DNA of 64,000 nucleotides from Sphingobacteriales bacterium 39-19 (GCA_001898465.1 MKTX01000009.1:62001-126000), one strand, 5' to 3'; shown: positions 34,469 through 43,842, numbered from the stretch's first letter. Translations and numbers: made by a program. Notes: generated by a model from the letters alone, not told the origin.

Positions 34469-36336
34469 GGGGTACGATAAAGCATAGAAGCGCTTTGTAA
34501 AAATGCTTTTACATGTAATGTAAGATCTTCTGCAATGGGGGTTCCCAGTAAATTCTTTTTTGGTTGATTTCTTGCATAACAACTTACCGCTTTACCTTCA
34601 TCTACACTAAATATAAGTACTTCTTTTTTCCGGGTGGCCTGGTATAAGTTATTATTCAGCTTGCTGAATACAACCCGGTCTTCCTGTAAGGCAGTATCGG
34701 TAAGGGCTGTGCCAAAGCTGGTAAAGGGTTCCCGGGTGCCTGCATAATGCAATACCGTATTCATAATATCAAGCTGGCTTACCGTACTGTTTATTTTCCT
34801 GGCCTGCGGCTGTTGGGGATCAAAAATTATAATCGGTATCCGCAGGCTGGCCATACTATTATCGCCATCCAGGGCAGGGGCAGGGGCTCCCCAATGATCG
34901 GAACAGAAAATAAAAACAGAATTCTTATACCAGTCCTGTTTTTGTGCTTCTTTAAAAAAGTGCTGTAAGCAATCATCGTAATATATCATTGCCTTCATAG
35001 CATCAGAAATATGCGGAGTTTTAATTTTTTTCTTAAAAGCCTGCGGTATGTCAAATGGAAAATGAGTGCTTATATTGTATAGCACAGAAAAGAAGGGCTG
35101 TTTTTGAGAAGCCAGTTTGCTTTGCATAAAAACCAGCATGTCTTTATCCTGCAAGCCCATGGTATGTTTTTTTAATAGCTGGAAACCCGGTACATCCTGC
35201 ATAGAATAGTAATGCTGTATGCCTACCCAATTACAGCATTTTGCAAAACCAAAATCATCGTAATTATCTCCAATAAAAAATGAACTTTGGTAACCTTTAT
35301 GCGTTAAGGCAGTACCCAGGTCAGTTTTTTTAAGATGGGTGAAACCGGAGTGATAAAGAGGGATATCCGTAAGCGTGGGTATGCCGGTGAAGATACTGGT
35401 AATACCCTGGTTAGAATGATACCCAAAACTATAGGCCTGTGTAAACAAGGTAGACACATTTACCAGCGAATCAAAAAATGGGAGGCTGGGTTTAAACAGG
35501 CTGCTACTATCAAAATAATCATAAGGAACACTTTCCATGATAAACAAAACAATATTCTTTTTTTCTTTTGAAGCAGTTTGGTTTTTTTTAAAAGTGGAAA
35601 AAATGGCATTTTGTTGAGAAAAGGTAAGATAGTTTACAGGAGGCAGCGCCACCTCTTTATTTCTAAATACAGAATACAAAAAGCAGTGAAATGAATTTTG
35701 GGTAAGCGGTAATTGGTTTGTGGAAATATGGGTAAGCGGCCGATTGGGTAATATATTACTGGAATGGCCTGTAAATAAACTGGCTGTCATGATGCCGCAA
35801 ATAAAAAAGCTGGTATAGAACAGGATTCCGGATTTTCTTTTTTGAATCACCTGGAGCAGCGATCGCCAGCACCAATGCGCCATAATGGTGAATGCCAGCA
35901 GCATAATAATTATGAGAGACCATACTTTTATAGAACTGTTTTGAAAGGGGTTTCGCAGTACATACAATAAATCGGCATCTGCACGCTGACGATGAAAGGG
36001 GAAATAAAAAATATCTATCATGTTTAGCAATAGCATAAACGACAGCAGAAAACTGGTAATGATGGCCATGCACTTATATAAGGCCGAAAAGCGGGGAGGT
36101 AAAAATAAAACGATAAAAAATGGCAGCAATAAAATACATATAGTAACTGTATCGTAATAAAGTGACCAACTGAGTATGGGCAATACAGACGAAAAAGAGG
36201 TAATGCCAAATGAACTATGATCGTTAGAATTATAAAAATAGAAGATACATTTTACCAGGCACAGTAAAATAAGTAGCTTTAATAAAAATGATAAAGCTGG
36301 TTCTTCTTTAAAAATCACTTTTTTAAGGCCAAACAA
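34465..36336 (-). CDS. LtaS-type sulfatase-superfamily phosphotransferase, membrane
   Basis: About 623 residues from the TTG at 36336. An upstream ATG at 36399 would add 21 residues and overlap the divergent gene by 62 bases, and GTG at 36318 is a third choice. Five membrane segments lie in the N-terminal third, then a periplasmic alkaline-phosphatase/sulfatase-fold domain as in lipoteichoic acid synthases and phosphoglycerol transferases. Metal-site residues are visible: Glu268 (FIMES), His425 (STHFPF) and Asp480-His481 (CSDHWG). The usual threonine nucleophile position appears to be Ser308 (YHSNQG). It probably transfers a phosphoglycerol or phosphoethanolamine headgroup to an envelope glycan or lipid, but the acceptor is unknown. 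Confidence 0.8.
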   Translation of the reverse strand: MFGLKKVIFKEEPALSFLLKLLILLCLVKCIFYFYNSNDHSSFGITSFSSVLPILSWSLYYDTVTICILLLPFFIVLFLPPRFSALYKCMAIITSFLLSFMLLLNMIDIFYFPFHRQRADADLLYVLRNPFQNSSIKVWSLIIIMLLAFTIMAHWCWRSLLQVIQKRKSGILFYTSFFICGIMTASLFTGHSSNILPNRPLTHISTNQLPLTQNSFHCFLYSVFRNKEVALPPVNYLTFSQQNAIFSTFKKNQTASKEKKNIVLFIMESVPYDYFDSSSLFKPSLPFFDSLVNVSTLFTQAYSFGYHSNQGITSIFTGIPTLTDIPLYHSGFTHLKKTDLGTALTHKGYQSSFFIGDNYDDFGFAKCCNWVGIQHYYSMQDVPGFQLLKKHTMGLQDKDMLVFMQSKLASQKQPFFSVLYNISTHFPFDIPQAFKKKIKTPHISDAMKAMIYYDDCLQHFFKEAQKQDWYKNSVFIFCSDHWGAPAPALDGDNSMASLRIPIIIFDPQQPQARKINSTVSQLDIMNTVLHYAGTREPFTSFGTALTDTALQEDRVVFSKLNNNLYQATRKKEVLIFSVDEGKAVSCYARNQPKKNLLGTPIAEDLTLHVKAFLQSASMLYRTP

Positions 36337-36337
36337 A

Positions 36338-37159
36338 ATGTATCCTTTAATGAAAAGAAAGGGTTTATTAACGAACAAATATACACTGTCTGCACTCATT
36401 TTACTTGCTATTGTTGTAGGCGATGTAATAATTCACAGGGGAATCAGCAGGGTCATGCTACCGGCCAGTTTTACCAGCCAGCGTCATCCTGTTACGGATT
36501 ATTTACGGTGCCGGCAAACGGTTGAATATGGAACGCATTGGGCCAAGGCAATCAATAACCTTGCAATCGCAGATCATTTAGATTCGTCTATAAATGGAAT
36601 TGAAATGGATGTTTATTTCGATGCCCGTCAAAAAATATTTTTTGCCTACCACGATAGCGTTCATCTATCAAACACCAGGGTAGAGGATATCCTGACCAGG
36701 CTTCAGCATAAAGACAAATCTTTTACCTATTGGTTTGATTTTAAAAACCTGGACTCATTAAATGAAGCGATGGCATTACAGGCGTTGCTGAGCATAAAAA
36801 ATAAATACCAGCTGGAGCATAAAGTAATCATTGAGTCTGCCCAAATACATTGCCTGCAAAGTTTTTGTGATGCCGGATTTTTTACCAGCTATTATGTTCC
36901 ATTTTTTAATCCCTACACTGAAGATGAACCAGCCATTATTCAATATATTGATTCCATAGCCCATCAAATAAAAAAATACAAAGTTTCTGCATTATCGGGG
37001 TATTATTTTCAAATGCCACTTTTTGAGAAATTTTTTCCCGGTATGCCCTTGCTCACCTGGGCAGATAATAGCAATTACAGTATCATTGGCCTGGCCTTCA
37101 AACACCAGTTGCAAAAAGATGCTGAAATTAAAATTGTATTATATCCGCCTGTAAATTAA
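36338..37159 (+). CDS. Membrane-anchored GDPD/PI-PLC-like (menorin/FAM151-like) protein
   Basis: A 273-residue protein with one N-terminal membrane segment (about 14-34) and a domain resembling the glycerophosphodiester phosphodiesterase TIM barrel. The matching features are IEMDV (Glu89, Asp91), the YHD pair (His105-Asp106), WFDFKN (Asp134) and VIIES (Glu166). The usual first HRG motif is missing. H67 in a THWAKAINN segment stands in its place, which recalls the menorin/FAM151 (DUF2181) branch. The activity is unproven. ATG at 36350 is an equally good start. It is divergent from the LtaS-like gene with essentially no intergenic space, suggesting joint control and a shared phosphoglycerol-type substrate (inference). 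Confidence 0.5.
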   Translation: MYPLMKRKGLLTNKYTLSALILLAIVVGDVIIHRGISRVMLPASFTSQRHPVTDYLRCRQTVEYGTHWAKAINNLAIADHLDSSINGIEMDVYFDARQKIFFAYHDSVHLSNTRVEDILTRLQHKDKSFTYWFDFKNLDSLNEAMALQALLSIKNKYQLEHKVIIESAQIHCLQSFCDAGFFTSYYVPFFNPYTEDEPAIIQYIDSIAHQIKKYKVSALSGYYFQMPLFEKFFPGMPLLTWADNSNYSIIGLAFKHQLQKDAEIKIVLYPPVN

Positions 37160-37248
37160 CGTTTTATGTTAAGTTTAAAACTAAGCCCAGGGGATCGGGG
37201 GAGTTTGGTAAAGCTTTTGCATGAATACGAATGAACCAATAAAATAAA

Positions 37249-38301
37249 ATGATGATAAAAAGATTATTAGGATTTTCCATTTTTTTGATCATGGCGACAA
37301 GCCTTGTTGCACAACAAACAGATTATTCTTATATACCCTATAGGAATGCTGATAAATGGGGATTCTCAAGCCCGGATAAAGAAATTATAATAAAACCAGT
37401 TTATTCCGAAGTGCATTGGTTTTCTTATGGATTGGCTGCTGTAAAAATGGGTAATAAATGGGGGTATATCAACACTGCGGGAAAAATGGTAATTCCTGCA
37501 CGATATACCGTAGCAAAAGATTTTACCAAAGGATATATGCCCAAAGCAAATAATCCAAGAGGCGATACACTCATTTTTGCCGGGGTATCCCTACGACCCG
37601 ATAAATATGAAATTTGCATTAATGCGAAAGGTGTTACGATGCCGCAGTGCCCCGCAATTTCTGATAATGCAGGACCCAATGGCGACCAGCCCATCCGGAC
37701 TATTAAAATTAAAAAAACATATTCGCTGGATAACAGCAGCGGCTTGTTTGATAAAATAGTGGATGATTATAAAATTGCAGACAGCAATGAAACCTATTAT
37801 ATTGCTGAAAAAGGCGGTAAATATGGTGTTTACAATTCCAAGTTTGCTACCATCGTACCGTTTGAGTATGACGATATTTCAATTGATGACAGTACCGGTG
37901 AAACTTATTTAAGGGTGGTGAAAAATGATTTAATTGGGGTACTCAGTAAAAACGGGAATGTATTAATTCAACCCGAAAATACAACCTTACATATAGTTCG
38001 TACAGTTGATGGAAAAGATTATGTAGTTACCCAACGTGGATTAAAACATTATGTAAAAGACATCAATAACCAGGATATCATTTCTGATGGTTTTTTAAAT
38101 ATTGAGTACGATGGGCATGGGTTTATTTTTACAAATGATCAAAATTTAAAAGGGTATTATTTTTTAAATACTGGCCGGCGTATTTTACCGCATTATAAAA
38201 GCATTGAATATATGCCGAATGATAAATTTTTAAAAGTTACAACCGGGTCGGGAAAAACCGGGTATGTGAGTGTGGATGGCACAGAATATTTTAAAGATTA
38301 G
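37249..38301 (+). CDS. Secreted WG-repeat protein
   Basis: A 350-residue exported protein with a signal peptide (to about Ala21). Several WG-type beta-repeats follow: DKWGF at 35-39, NKWGYINTAGKMVIPARY at 69-86, a KYGVYNSK..IVPFEYDDI unit near 190-215, a degenerate IGVLSKNGNVLIQ unit, and a C-terminal KTGYVSVDG unit. WG-repeat proteins are widespread in Bacteroidota and mostly uncharacterised. No catalytic residues are recognised. The gene stands alone, 89 bases after the GDPD-like gene, and ends at a strong terminator. Confidence 0.8.
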   Translation: MMIKRLLGFSIFLIMATSLVAQQTDYSYIPYRNADKWGFSSPDKEIIIKPVYSEVHWFSYGLAAVKMGNKWGYINTAGKMVIPARYTVAKDFTKGYMPKANNPRGDTLIFAGVSLRPDKYEICINAKGVTMPQCPAISDNAGPNGDQPIRTIKIKKTYSLDNSSGLFDKIVDDYKIADSNETYYIAEKGGKYGVYNSKFATIVPFEYDDISIDDSTGETYLRVVKNDLIGVLSKNGNVLIQPENTTLHIVRTVDGKDYVVTQRGLKHYVKDINNQDIISDGFLNIEYDGHGFIFTNDQNLKGYYFLNTGRRILPHYKSIEYMPNDKFLKVTTGSGKTGYVSVDGTEYFKD

Positions 38302-38316
38302 CTTTCGTCTCTTCGT

Positions 38317-38342
38317 AAAGCCCGGCTTTGCCGGGCTTTTTT
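38317..38342 (+). terminator. Rho-independent terminator after the WG-repeat gene
   Basis: The stem GCCCGGC/GCCGGGC, extended by AAA/TTT, has a TTT loop and is followed by six T. It starts 15 bases after the stop codon. Confidence 0.9.
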
Positions 38343-38445
38343 AATGTTCGTTATACACCTTAAAACAATCATTTACATTTTATTTTCATTTCTGATTAAT
38401 TCATACCTTCGTTAATAAATAGTTGTTTAACTAACTAATTTGAAT

Positions 38446-40827
38446 ATGGCAAACAGAATCATAAAAAAAGTTGCAGTTTTAGGAAGTGGAGTTATGGGTA
38501 GCAGGATAGCCTGTCATTTTGCTGGCATTGGGCTACAGGTTTTATTATTAGATATTCAGCCCAAAGATTTACCGGCAGAGGCAACGCCGGCACAAAAAAA
38601 CAAATTGGTGAATGACGCCTTGCAGGCCGCATTAAAATCGAATCCTTCCCCGGTATATACCAAAGATGTGGTAAAAAGAATTACAACCGGTAATTTTATT
38701 GATCAAATGCAGGACATCGCATCTGCCGATTGGATCATTGAAGTGGTAGTGGAAAGGCTGGATATCAAGAAATCTGTTTTTGATGAAGTAGAAAAATATC
38801 GCAGGCCCGGCACTTTAATTACTTCTAATACCTCGGGCATCCCCATTCATATGATGGCCGAAGGAAGAAGTGATGATTTTAAGAAACATTTTTGCGGAAC
38901 TCATTTTTTTAATCCGCCCCGTTACCTGCGCTTATTAGAAATTATCCCCACACCGGATACAGACCCGGAAGTAACTCAATTCTTATTACACTATGGAGAC
39001 CTCTTCCTGGGTAAACAAACCGTTTTGGCAAAGGATACCCCGGCTTTTATAGCAAACCGCATTGGGGTATTCAGCATGATGGCCATCATGCAAATTATGA
39101 GTAATCTCGGGTTGAGTATTGACGAAGTAGATGCATTAACAGGCCCTTTAATCGGACGGCCTAAATCGGCCACTTTTCGCACAGCCGATGTGGTGGGTTT
39201 GGATACGCTTATTAAAGTAGCCCGGGGTGTGGCAGATAATTGCCCGGAAGATGAAGCCAGGGCTTATTTTGAAATACAGGGATGGCTGGGGGATATGGAA
39301 ACTCGTAAATGGTTGGGCGATAAAACCGGCCAGGGTTTTTTTAAAAAAATAAAAGAGGCTTCCGGTAAATCGGAGATACAGGTCCTTAATTTGCAAACCA
39401 TGGAATACGAGGCTCGTAAAAAGCCCAAATTTGCTACGGTAGAAACGGCAAAACCCATTGAAGACCTGGCACAAAGAATAAAAGCATTAGCTGCCGGAAC
39501 TGATAAAGCGGGTGAATTTTATCGCCTCTTTCATTATGCCTTGTTTTCTTATATCAGCCTACGGATTCCCGAAATAAGTGATGAAATATACCGGGTAGAT
39601 GACGCCATGAAAGCCGGCTTTGGTTGGGAAATTGGCGCATTTGAAAGCTGGGATGCTTTGGGATTGGTAAAAACAACGGAAGCTATGAAGGAGAAAGGTT
39701 ACCTGGTTGCGCCCTGGGTAAATGAAATGCTGGCCAAAGGATTTACTCATTTTTATAAAATAGAAAACGGGAAACGGATGTGTTATGATCCGGCAACCGG
39801 AACTTATAAAACCATTCCGGGTGCTGAGGCCTTTATTGTAATGAAAAACTATTCCGATCAAACTATTTGGAAGAACAGCGCATGCCGTACGTATCATTTG
39901 GGTGATGATGTATTGGGACTGGAGTGGTACACCAAGATGGGGAGTATTGGAGGCGAAGTACTGGAAGGCATTCAAAAATCAGTGAGTGTAGCAGAAGAAA
40001 AATATAAAGGCCTGGTAATCGCCAATGAAGGCGCTAATTTTAGTGCAGGCGCCAATGTAGGAATGATTTTTATGCTGGCCCTGGAGCAGGATTATGATGA
40101 ACTTGATATGGCCATTCGCCTTTTTCAAAATACAATGATGCGGGTACGTTATTCCGGTATCCCCGTTGTAGTTGCCCCACACGGCCTGGCATTGGGTGGC
40201 GGTTGTGAACTAAGTATGCATGCCGATAAGGTAATTGCAGCTGCAGAAACATACACAGGACTGGTAGAAGCGGGCATTGGCGTGATACCCGGTGGGGGTG
40301 GTACCAAAGAATTTGTATTAAGGGCCTCTGATGAAGTACAGCCCGGGGAACCTGAAACCATTAGTTTACAAAATCGGTTTCTTACCATCGCTACAGCAAA
40401 AGTAGCGACCTCAGCATTTGAAGCGTATGAAATGGGAATTTACCGCAAAGGTACCGATGTGGTTTGCATGAACCTGAACCGGCGCATTGCCGAAGCTAAA
40501 CAAGCAGTGATAAAATTACATGAAGATGGGTATGTAATGCCTGTGCAACGGAAAGATATTAAAGTACTCGGCCGCACCGCATTGGGTGCCATGCATGCTG
40601 GTATCAATGGAATGTGGAGAGGAAAATATGCCACTGATCATGATGTGGTAGTTGCCAAAAAATTAGCCTACGTAATGTGCGGTGGCGATCTTACGGAACC
40701 ATCCCTGGTAAGTGAACAATACCTGCTCGATTTAGAAAGAGAAGCATTCTTAAGCCTTACCGGCGAAAAGAAAAGCCTGGAAAGGATTCAAAGTGTTTTA
40801 AAAACAGGTAAACCCCTGAGGAATTAA
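38446..40827 (+). CDS. fadN: 3-hydroxyacyl-CoA dehydrogenase/enoyl-CoA hydratase (FadN type)
   Basis: A 793-residue cytoplasmic bifunctional beta-oxidation enzyme. The NAD-binding Rossmann motif VLGSGVMG is at 11-18, and the two hydroxyacyl-CoA dehydrogenase domains extend to about 460. An enoyl-CoA hydratase/crotonase domain follows at about 490-700, with the oxyanion segment GLALGGGCELSMHAD. The dehydrogenase-first order is that of FadN and the reverse of FadB. It would catalyse hydration and oxidation of trans-2-enoyl-CoA. The ATG at 38446 is preferred over TTG at 38440. Its usual partners (thiolase, acyl-CoA dehydrogenase) are not next to it. A near-consensus -7 element (TACCTTCG) lies at 38404. 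Confidence 0.93.
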   Translation: MANRIIKKVAVLGSGVMGSRIACHFAGIGLQVLLLDIQPKDLPAEATPAQKNKLVNDALQAALKSNPSPVYTKDVVKRITTGNFIDQMQDIASADWIIEVVVERLDIKKSVFDEVEKYRRPGTLITSNTSGIPIHMMAEGRSDDFKKHFCGTHFFNPPRYLRLLEIIPTPDTDPEVTQFLLHYGDLFLGKQTVLAKDTPAFIANRIGVFSMMAIMQIMSNLGLSIDEVDALTGPLIGRPKSATFRTADVVGLDTLIKVARGVADNCPEDEARAYFEIQGWLGDMETRKWLGDKTGQGFFKKIKEASGKSEIQVLNLQTMEYEARKKPKFATVETAKPIEDLAQRIKALAAGTDKAGEFYRLFHYALFSYISLRIPEISDEIYRVDDAMKAGFGWEIGAFESWDALGLVKTTEAMKEKGYLVAPWVNEMLAKGFTHFYKIENGKRMCYDPATGTYKTIPGAEAFIVMKNYSDQTIWKNSACRTYHLGDDVLGLEWYTKMGSIGGEVLEGIQKSVSVAEEKYKGLVIANEGANFSAGANVGMIFMLALEQDYDELDMAIRLFQNTMMRVRYSGIPVVVAPHGLALGGGCELSMHADKVIAAAETYTGLVEAGIGVIPGGGGTKEFVLRASDEVQPGEPETISLQNRFLTIATAKVATSAFEAYEMGIYRKGTDVVCMNLNRRIAEAKQAVIKLHEDGYVMPVQRKDIKVLGRTALGAMHAGINGMWRGKYATDHDVVVAKKLAYVMCGGDLTEPSLVSEQYLLDLEREAFLSLTGEKKSLERIQSVLKTGKPLRN

Positions 40828-40829
40828 TA

Positions 40830-40946
40830 CTAGGTTTGGTAATAGGTATCCTGCGGATCATAGTGGGTAATATCTCCGCCGGCAGGGCTTGTCTTTGATT
40901 CCCACTCTTCCTTTGCACATCCTTTATTATATTTGTTCTCATTAAT
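40830..40946 (-). CDS. Possible small protein without a standard start codon
   Basis: In the 128-base gap between fadN and the DPP4-type gene, the - strand holds an open frame of 38 codons, ending TAG at 40830-40832. Its residues look protein-like (…KGCAKEEWESK…, …GGDITHYDPQDTYYQT). The frame contains no ATG, GTG or TTG after the preceding stop; ATT at 40944-40946 is the nearest possible start. It could be a real small protein with a rare start, a decayed gene end, or chance. Confidence 0.25.
   Translation of the reverse strand: MNENKYNKGCAKEEWESKTSPAGGDITHYDPQDTYYQT
40928..40935 (+). promoter_or_regulatory. Promoter -7 element (TAnnTTTG) of the DPP4-type gene
   Basis: TATATTTG matches all fixed positions and lies 20 bases before the start at 40956. 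TTTG occurs at 40912 and 40894, neither at the ideal -33 spacing. Confidence 0.45.
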
Positions 40947-40955
40947 CGCTTTTTT

Positions 40956-43103
40956 ATGAACAAATTATTTTTATTGGCTATTGCCTGTGTTTTTACTGCT
41001 CTTTGCATGGGCCAGCAAAAAGTATTAAGTATGCAGGATGCCATGCTGAATGCACGTACCCGGCTGGCTCCTGAAAATTTGAAGCAATTGCATTTTATTG
41101 CCGGTACAGATGATTATGTGTATTTGGCCAAAGAAGGCGACCGGGATATTTGGCGAAAGGGAAATTTTAAATCAAAACAGGAACAGCCTTACCTCTCCTT
41201 ACAAGATCTGAATATACGCATGCGTTCAGCAAACCTCGATACGTTTACAGCCATGCCGGCGATTAAATTCACCCAAGAAGGGTTACAACTTACTGTAAAA
41301 GGAAATAAATACAATCTAAATAACAACAATACATTCTCACTTACTGATGATAAATCTATATCGGGGCTCGCAGCTTACGAAAGAAGCAGCGCCGGTTATA
41401 GCGCTTATTTAAAAGAGCATAATTTATATGTAAGCAATAATGGAATCGAAAAGCAAGTAACAACAGACGGGTCGGCAGATATTGTGTATGCCTCTTCTGT
41501 ACACCGGGATGAATTTGGAATTACCAAAGGTACATTTTGGAGTCACCGGGGGAATTGGCTCGCATTTTACCGCATGGACCAAAGTATGGTTACCGATTAT
41601 CCTATCATCAACTGGGTTCCTGTTCCTGCCCAAAATGAAAATATTAAATATCCGATGGCCGGCGATAAAAGCCATCATGTAACCGTGGGCGTTTATAATT
41701 ACGATAATAATAAAACTATTTATCTTAAAACCGGGGAACCGGCTGAGCAGTACCTTACCAATATTGCCTGGAGCCCCGATGATAAATATATTTTTATTGC
41801 GGTATTAAACCGTGACCAAAACCATATGTGGTTGAAACAGTTTGATGCAACCACCGGTGATTTTGTGAAAGTGATCATGGAAGAAACCGATGATAAATAT
41901 ACAGAACCGCTGCACCCCATGCTATTTCTGCCCAATGATCCCACGCATTTTTTATGGCAAAGCCGCAGGGATGGCTGGAACCATTTATATGAATACCGCC
42001 TGGATGGTACGATGCTTCGTCAGCTCACATCAGGCCCCTGGGAAGTAATAGATGTAAAACAATTTGATGCGAAAGCAAAGAACTTGTATTTTACTTCTAC
42101 CGAAGTATCGCCTATTAATATAAACTTATACCGGGTAAATATGAAAACGGGGGTTCGTCAACGCATTACAGGCAGTGAAGGTATGAATACCGTAATGATC
42201 AGTGATGATGGGGATTATGTGTTAGCTTCTTCCTCTACCATCAGCAATCCCAGGACCATACAACTTATAGAAACCAAATCTGCCCAATCAAAATTATTAT
42301 TACAGGCATCCAATCCCCTGAAGGATTATTTGCTGGGTACGCTTCGTTTATTTACCATACCCTCTCAAAGCGGGGAAGATCTTGTGTGCCGCATGTTTAC
42401 ACCCGCAGGTTTCGATAGTACGAAACAATATCCCCTGATCGTTTATTGGTATGGCGGACCGCATGCACAAATTATTAATAACAGTTGGAATGGGGGCGCC
42501 GGTGATTATTGGTTTCAATATATGGCAGAACGGGGCTACATCGTATTTTCATTAGATACCCGGGGCAGTGCAAATAGGGGTAAAGCCTTTGAGCAAACCA
42601 TTTTTAGACGGGCAGGCCAAATGCAAATGCAGGATCTTGAAACGGCTTTACAATTCCTGGATACAAAACCCTATATCAGTAAAACAAACAGGGGCTTATT
42701 TGGATGGAGTTATGGCGGGTTTATGACCACTGACTTTGTATTAAATCATCCGGGCGCTTTTAAAGCGGCCGTAGCAGGCGGACCTGTTATGAACTGGCGC
42801 ATGTACGAAGTGATGTATGGCGAAAGATATATGGATACACCTCAGCAAAACCCCGATGGTTATGAAGCTACCAACCTGGTAAAACAAGCCGGTAAATTAA
42901 AAGATAAATTATTGTTGATTCATGGTTTACAAGACCCGGTGGTAGTACAGCAACACTCGGTTGATTTTGTAAAAGCCTGTGTGGATGCAGGAGTTCAGGT
43001 AGATTATATGATTTACCCCGGGCATGAACACAATGTACTGGGTAAAGACCGGGCACACCTGTATCAAAAAGTTACTGATTATTTTGAATTGTATTTAAAA
43101 TAA
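40956..43103 (+). CDS. Secreted dipeptidyl peptidase IV-like S9 peptidase
   Basis: A 715-residue exported serine peptidase with a signal peptide (to about Gly19). The DPPIV-type beta-propeller covers about 35-460 and the alpha/beta-hydrolase domain the last 250 residues. The nucleophile is Ser585 in GWSYGG; Asp660 (HGLQD) and His692 (GHEHN) complete the triad. The propeller segments (for example EFGITKGTFWSHRG, YPIINWVP) are closer to DPPIV/PTP than those of the S9 enzyme at 61. It should release N-terminal dipeptides, typically Xaa-Pro, in the periplasm. The next gene, a metzincin-like protein, follows after 8 bases. Confidence 0.93.
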   Translation: MNKLFLLAIACVFTALCMGQQKVLSMQDAMLNARTRLAPENLKQLHFIAGTDDYVYLAKEGDRDIWRKGNFKSKQEQPYLSLQDLNIRMRSANLDTFTAMPAIKFTQEGLQLTVKGNKYNLNNNNTFSLTDDKSISGLAAYERSSAGYSAYLKEHNLYVSNNGIEKQVTTDGSADIVYASSVHRDEFGITKGTFWSHRGNWLAFYRMDQSMVTDYPIINWVPVPAQNENIKYPMAGDKSHHVTVGVYNYDNNKTIYLKTGEPAEQYLTNIAWSPDDKYIFIAVLNRDQNHMWLKQFDATTGDFVKVIMEETDDKYTEPLHPMLFLPNDPTHFLWQSRRDGWNHLYEYRLDGTMLRQLTSGPWEVIDVKQFDAKAKNLYFTSTEVSPININLYRVNMKTGVRQRITGSEGMNTVMISDDGDYVLASSSTISNPRTIQLIETKSAQSKLLLQASNPLKDYLLGTLRLFTIPSQSGEDLVCRMFTPAGFDSTKQYPLIVYWYGGPHAQIINNSWNGGAGDYWFQYMAERGYIVFSLDTRGSANRGKAFEQTIFRRAGQMQMQDLETALQFLDTKPYISKTNRGLFGWSYGGFMTTDFVLNHPGAFKAAVAGGPVMNWRMYEVMYGERYMDTPQQNPDGYEATNLVKQAGKLKDKLLLIHGLQDPVVVQQHSVDFVKACVDAGVQVDYMIYPGHEHNVLGKDRAHLYQKVTDYFELYLK

Positions 43104-43111
43104 TTTACCTA

Positions 43112-43768
43112 ATGGGCATTGCTGAACTTAATGAAGAAGAAGGAAGCTTAACGGTATCAGCCCGCTTGTTTTTTTATGGTGATGCGGTATGGCCTTCCCT
43201 CTGTACAGATATTGCCAATGATATTGAACGCCATTGGAATGAAGCCAGGGCTTCCGTAAATATTAAAGGCCATACTTATAGGGTGCAATTTAAAATGGAA
43301 GGTATTTATAAACCTGCCCTTACTCCCAACGAAGTATTTGAAAATACCGATCCCCGGAACAACTATTTCAGGATAGAAGAATATTCAGCTACAGATATTT
43401 CTTTTGTAGATGGGGTGGGTTGTAATACCGGTTATTTTAAACTGGATAATCTTTTACATAATTCCACTACGGCAGCTCATGAATTCGGGCATACCATTGG
43501 CCTGGATCATCCCGATGATTTAGATATCAGGGGTAGGGGTACGCCGGGAATTATGTATCCCAGGGGTACCCTGGTAGATCCTTCCTTTCAATATAACCCC
43601 GGGGTAGCTGCTGGTACGGTTGGCGGTACATTGAACCCATTTCTTCGTAAAGTATTACAAGCAGATTTTGACCATTTAAAATTATTCAAACTTAGGTTTG
43701 ATGACCAAGGCAGGGCAATACTGGGCGATTTTTCTTCTTTGTGGCATCCTAAGCATAACCACCTGTAA
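43112..43768 (+). CDS. Metzincin-like zinc metallopeptidase without signal peptide
   Basis: A 218-residue protein with a perfect extended zinc motif, AAHEFGHTIGLDHP: His123, Glu124, His127 and His133. A candidate Met-turn, Met148 in GIMYP, lies 15 residues later. These are the hallmarks of metzincins (clan MA(M)). Residues 1-110 show no family I recognise. No signal peptide or membrane segment is visible at the ATG used, so it is either cytoplasmic or exported by another route. It follows the DPPIV-like gene by 8 bases and is probably co-transcribed, hinting at a shared peptide-processing role (inference). Confidence 0.7.
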   Translation: MGIAELNEEEGSLTVSARLFFYGDAVWPSLCTDIANDIERHWNEARASVNIKGHTYRVQFKMEGIYKPALTPNEVFENTDPRNNYFRIEEYSATDISFVDGVGCNTGYFKLDNLLHNSTTAAHEFGHTIGLDHPDDLDIRGRGTPGIMYPRGTLVDPSFQYNPGVAAGTVGGTLNPFLRKVLQADFDHLKLFKLRFDDQGRAILGDFSSLWHPKHNHL

Positions 43769-43842
43769 TTGTATTTTACTTTTTATCCTTTATTCAGTAT
43801 GATTTTAATTTTCATATGTTATCTTGTTTTCAAATATAGCTT

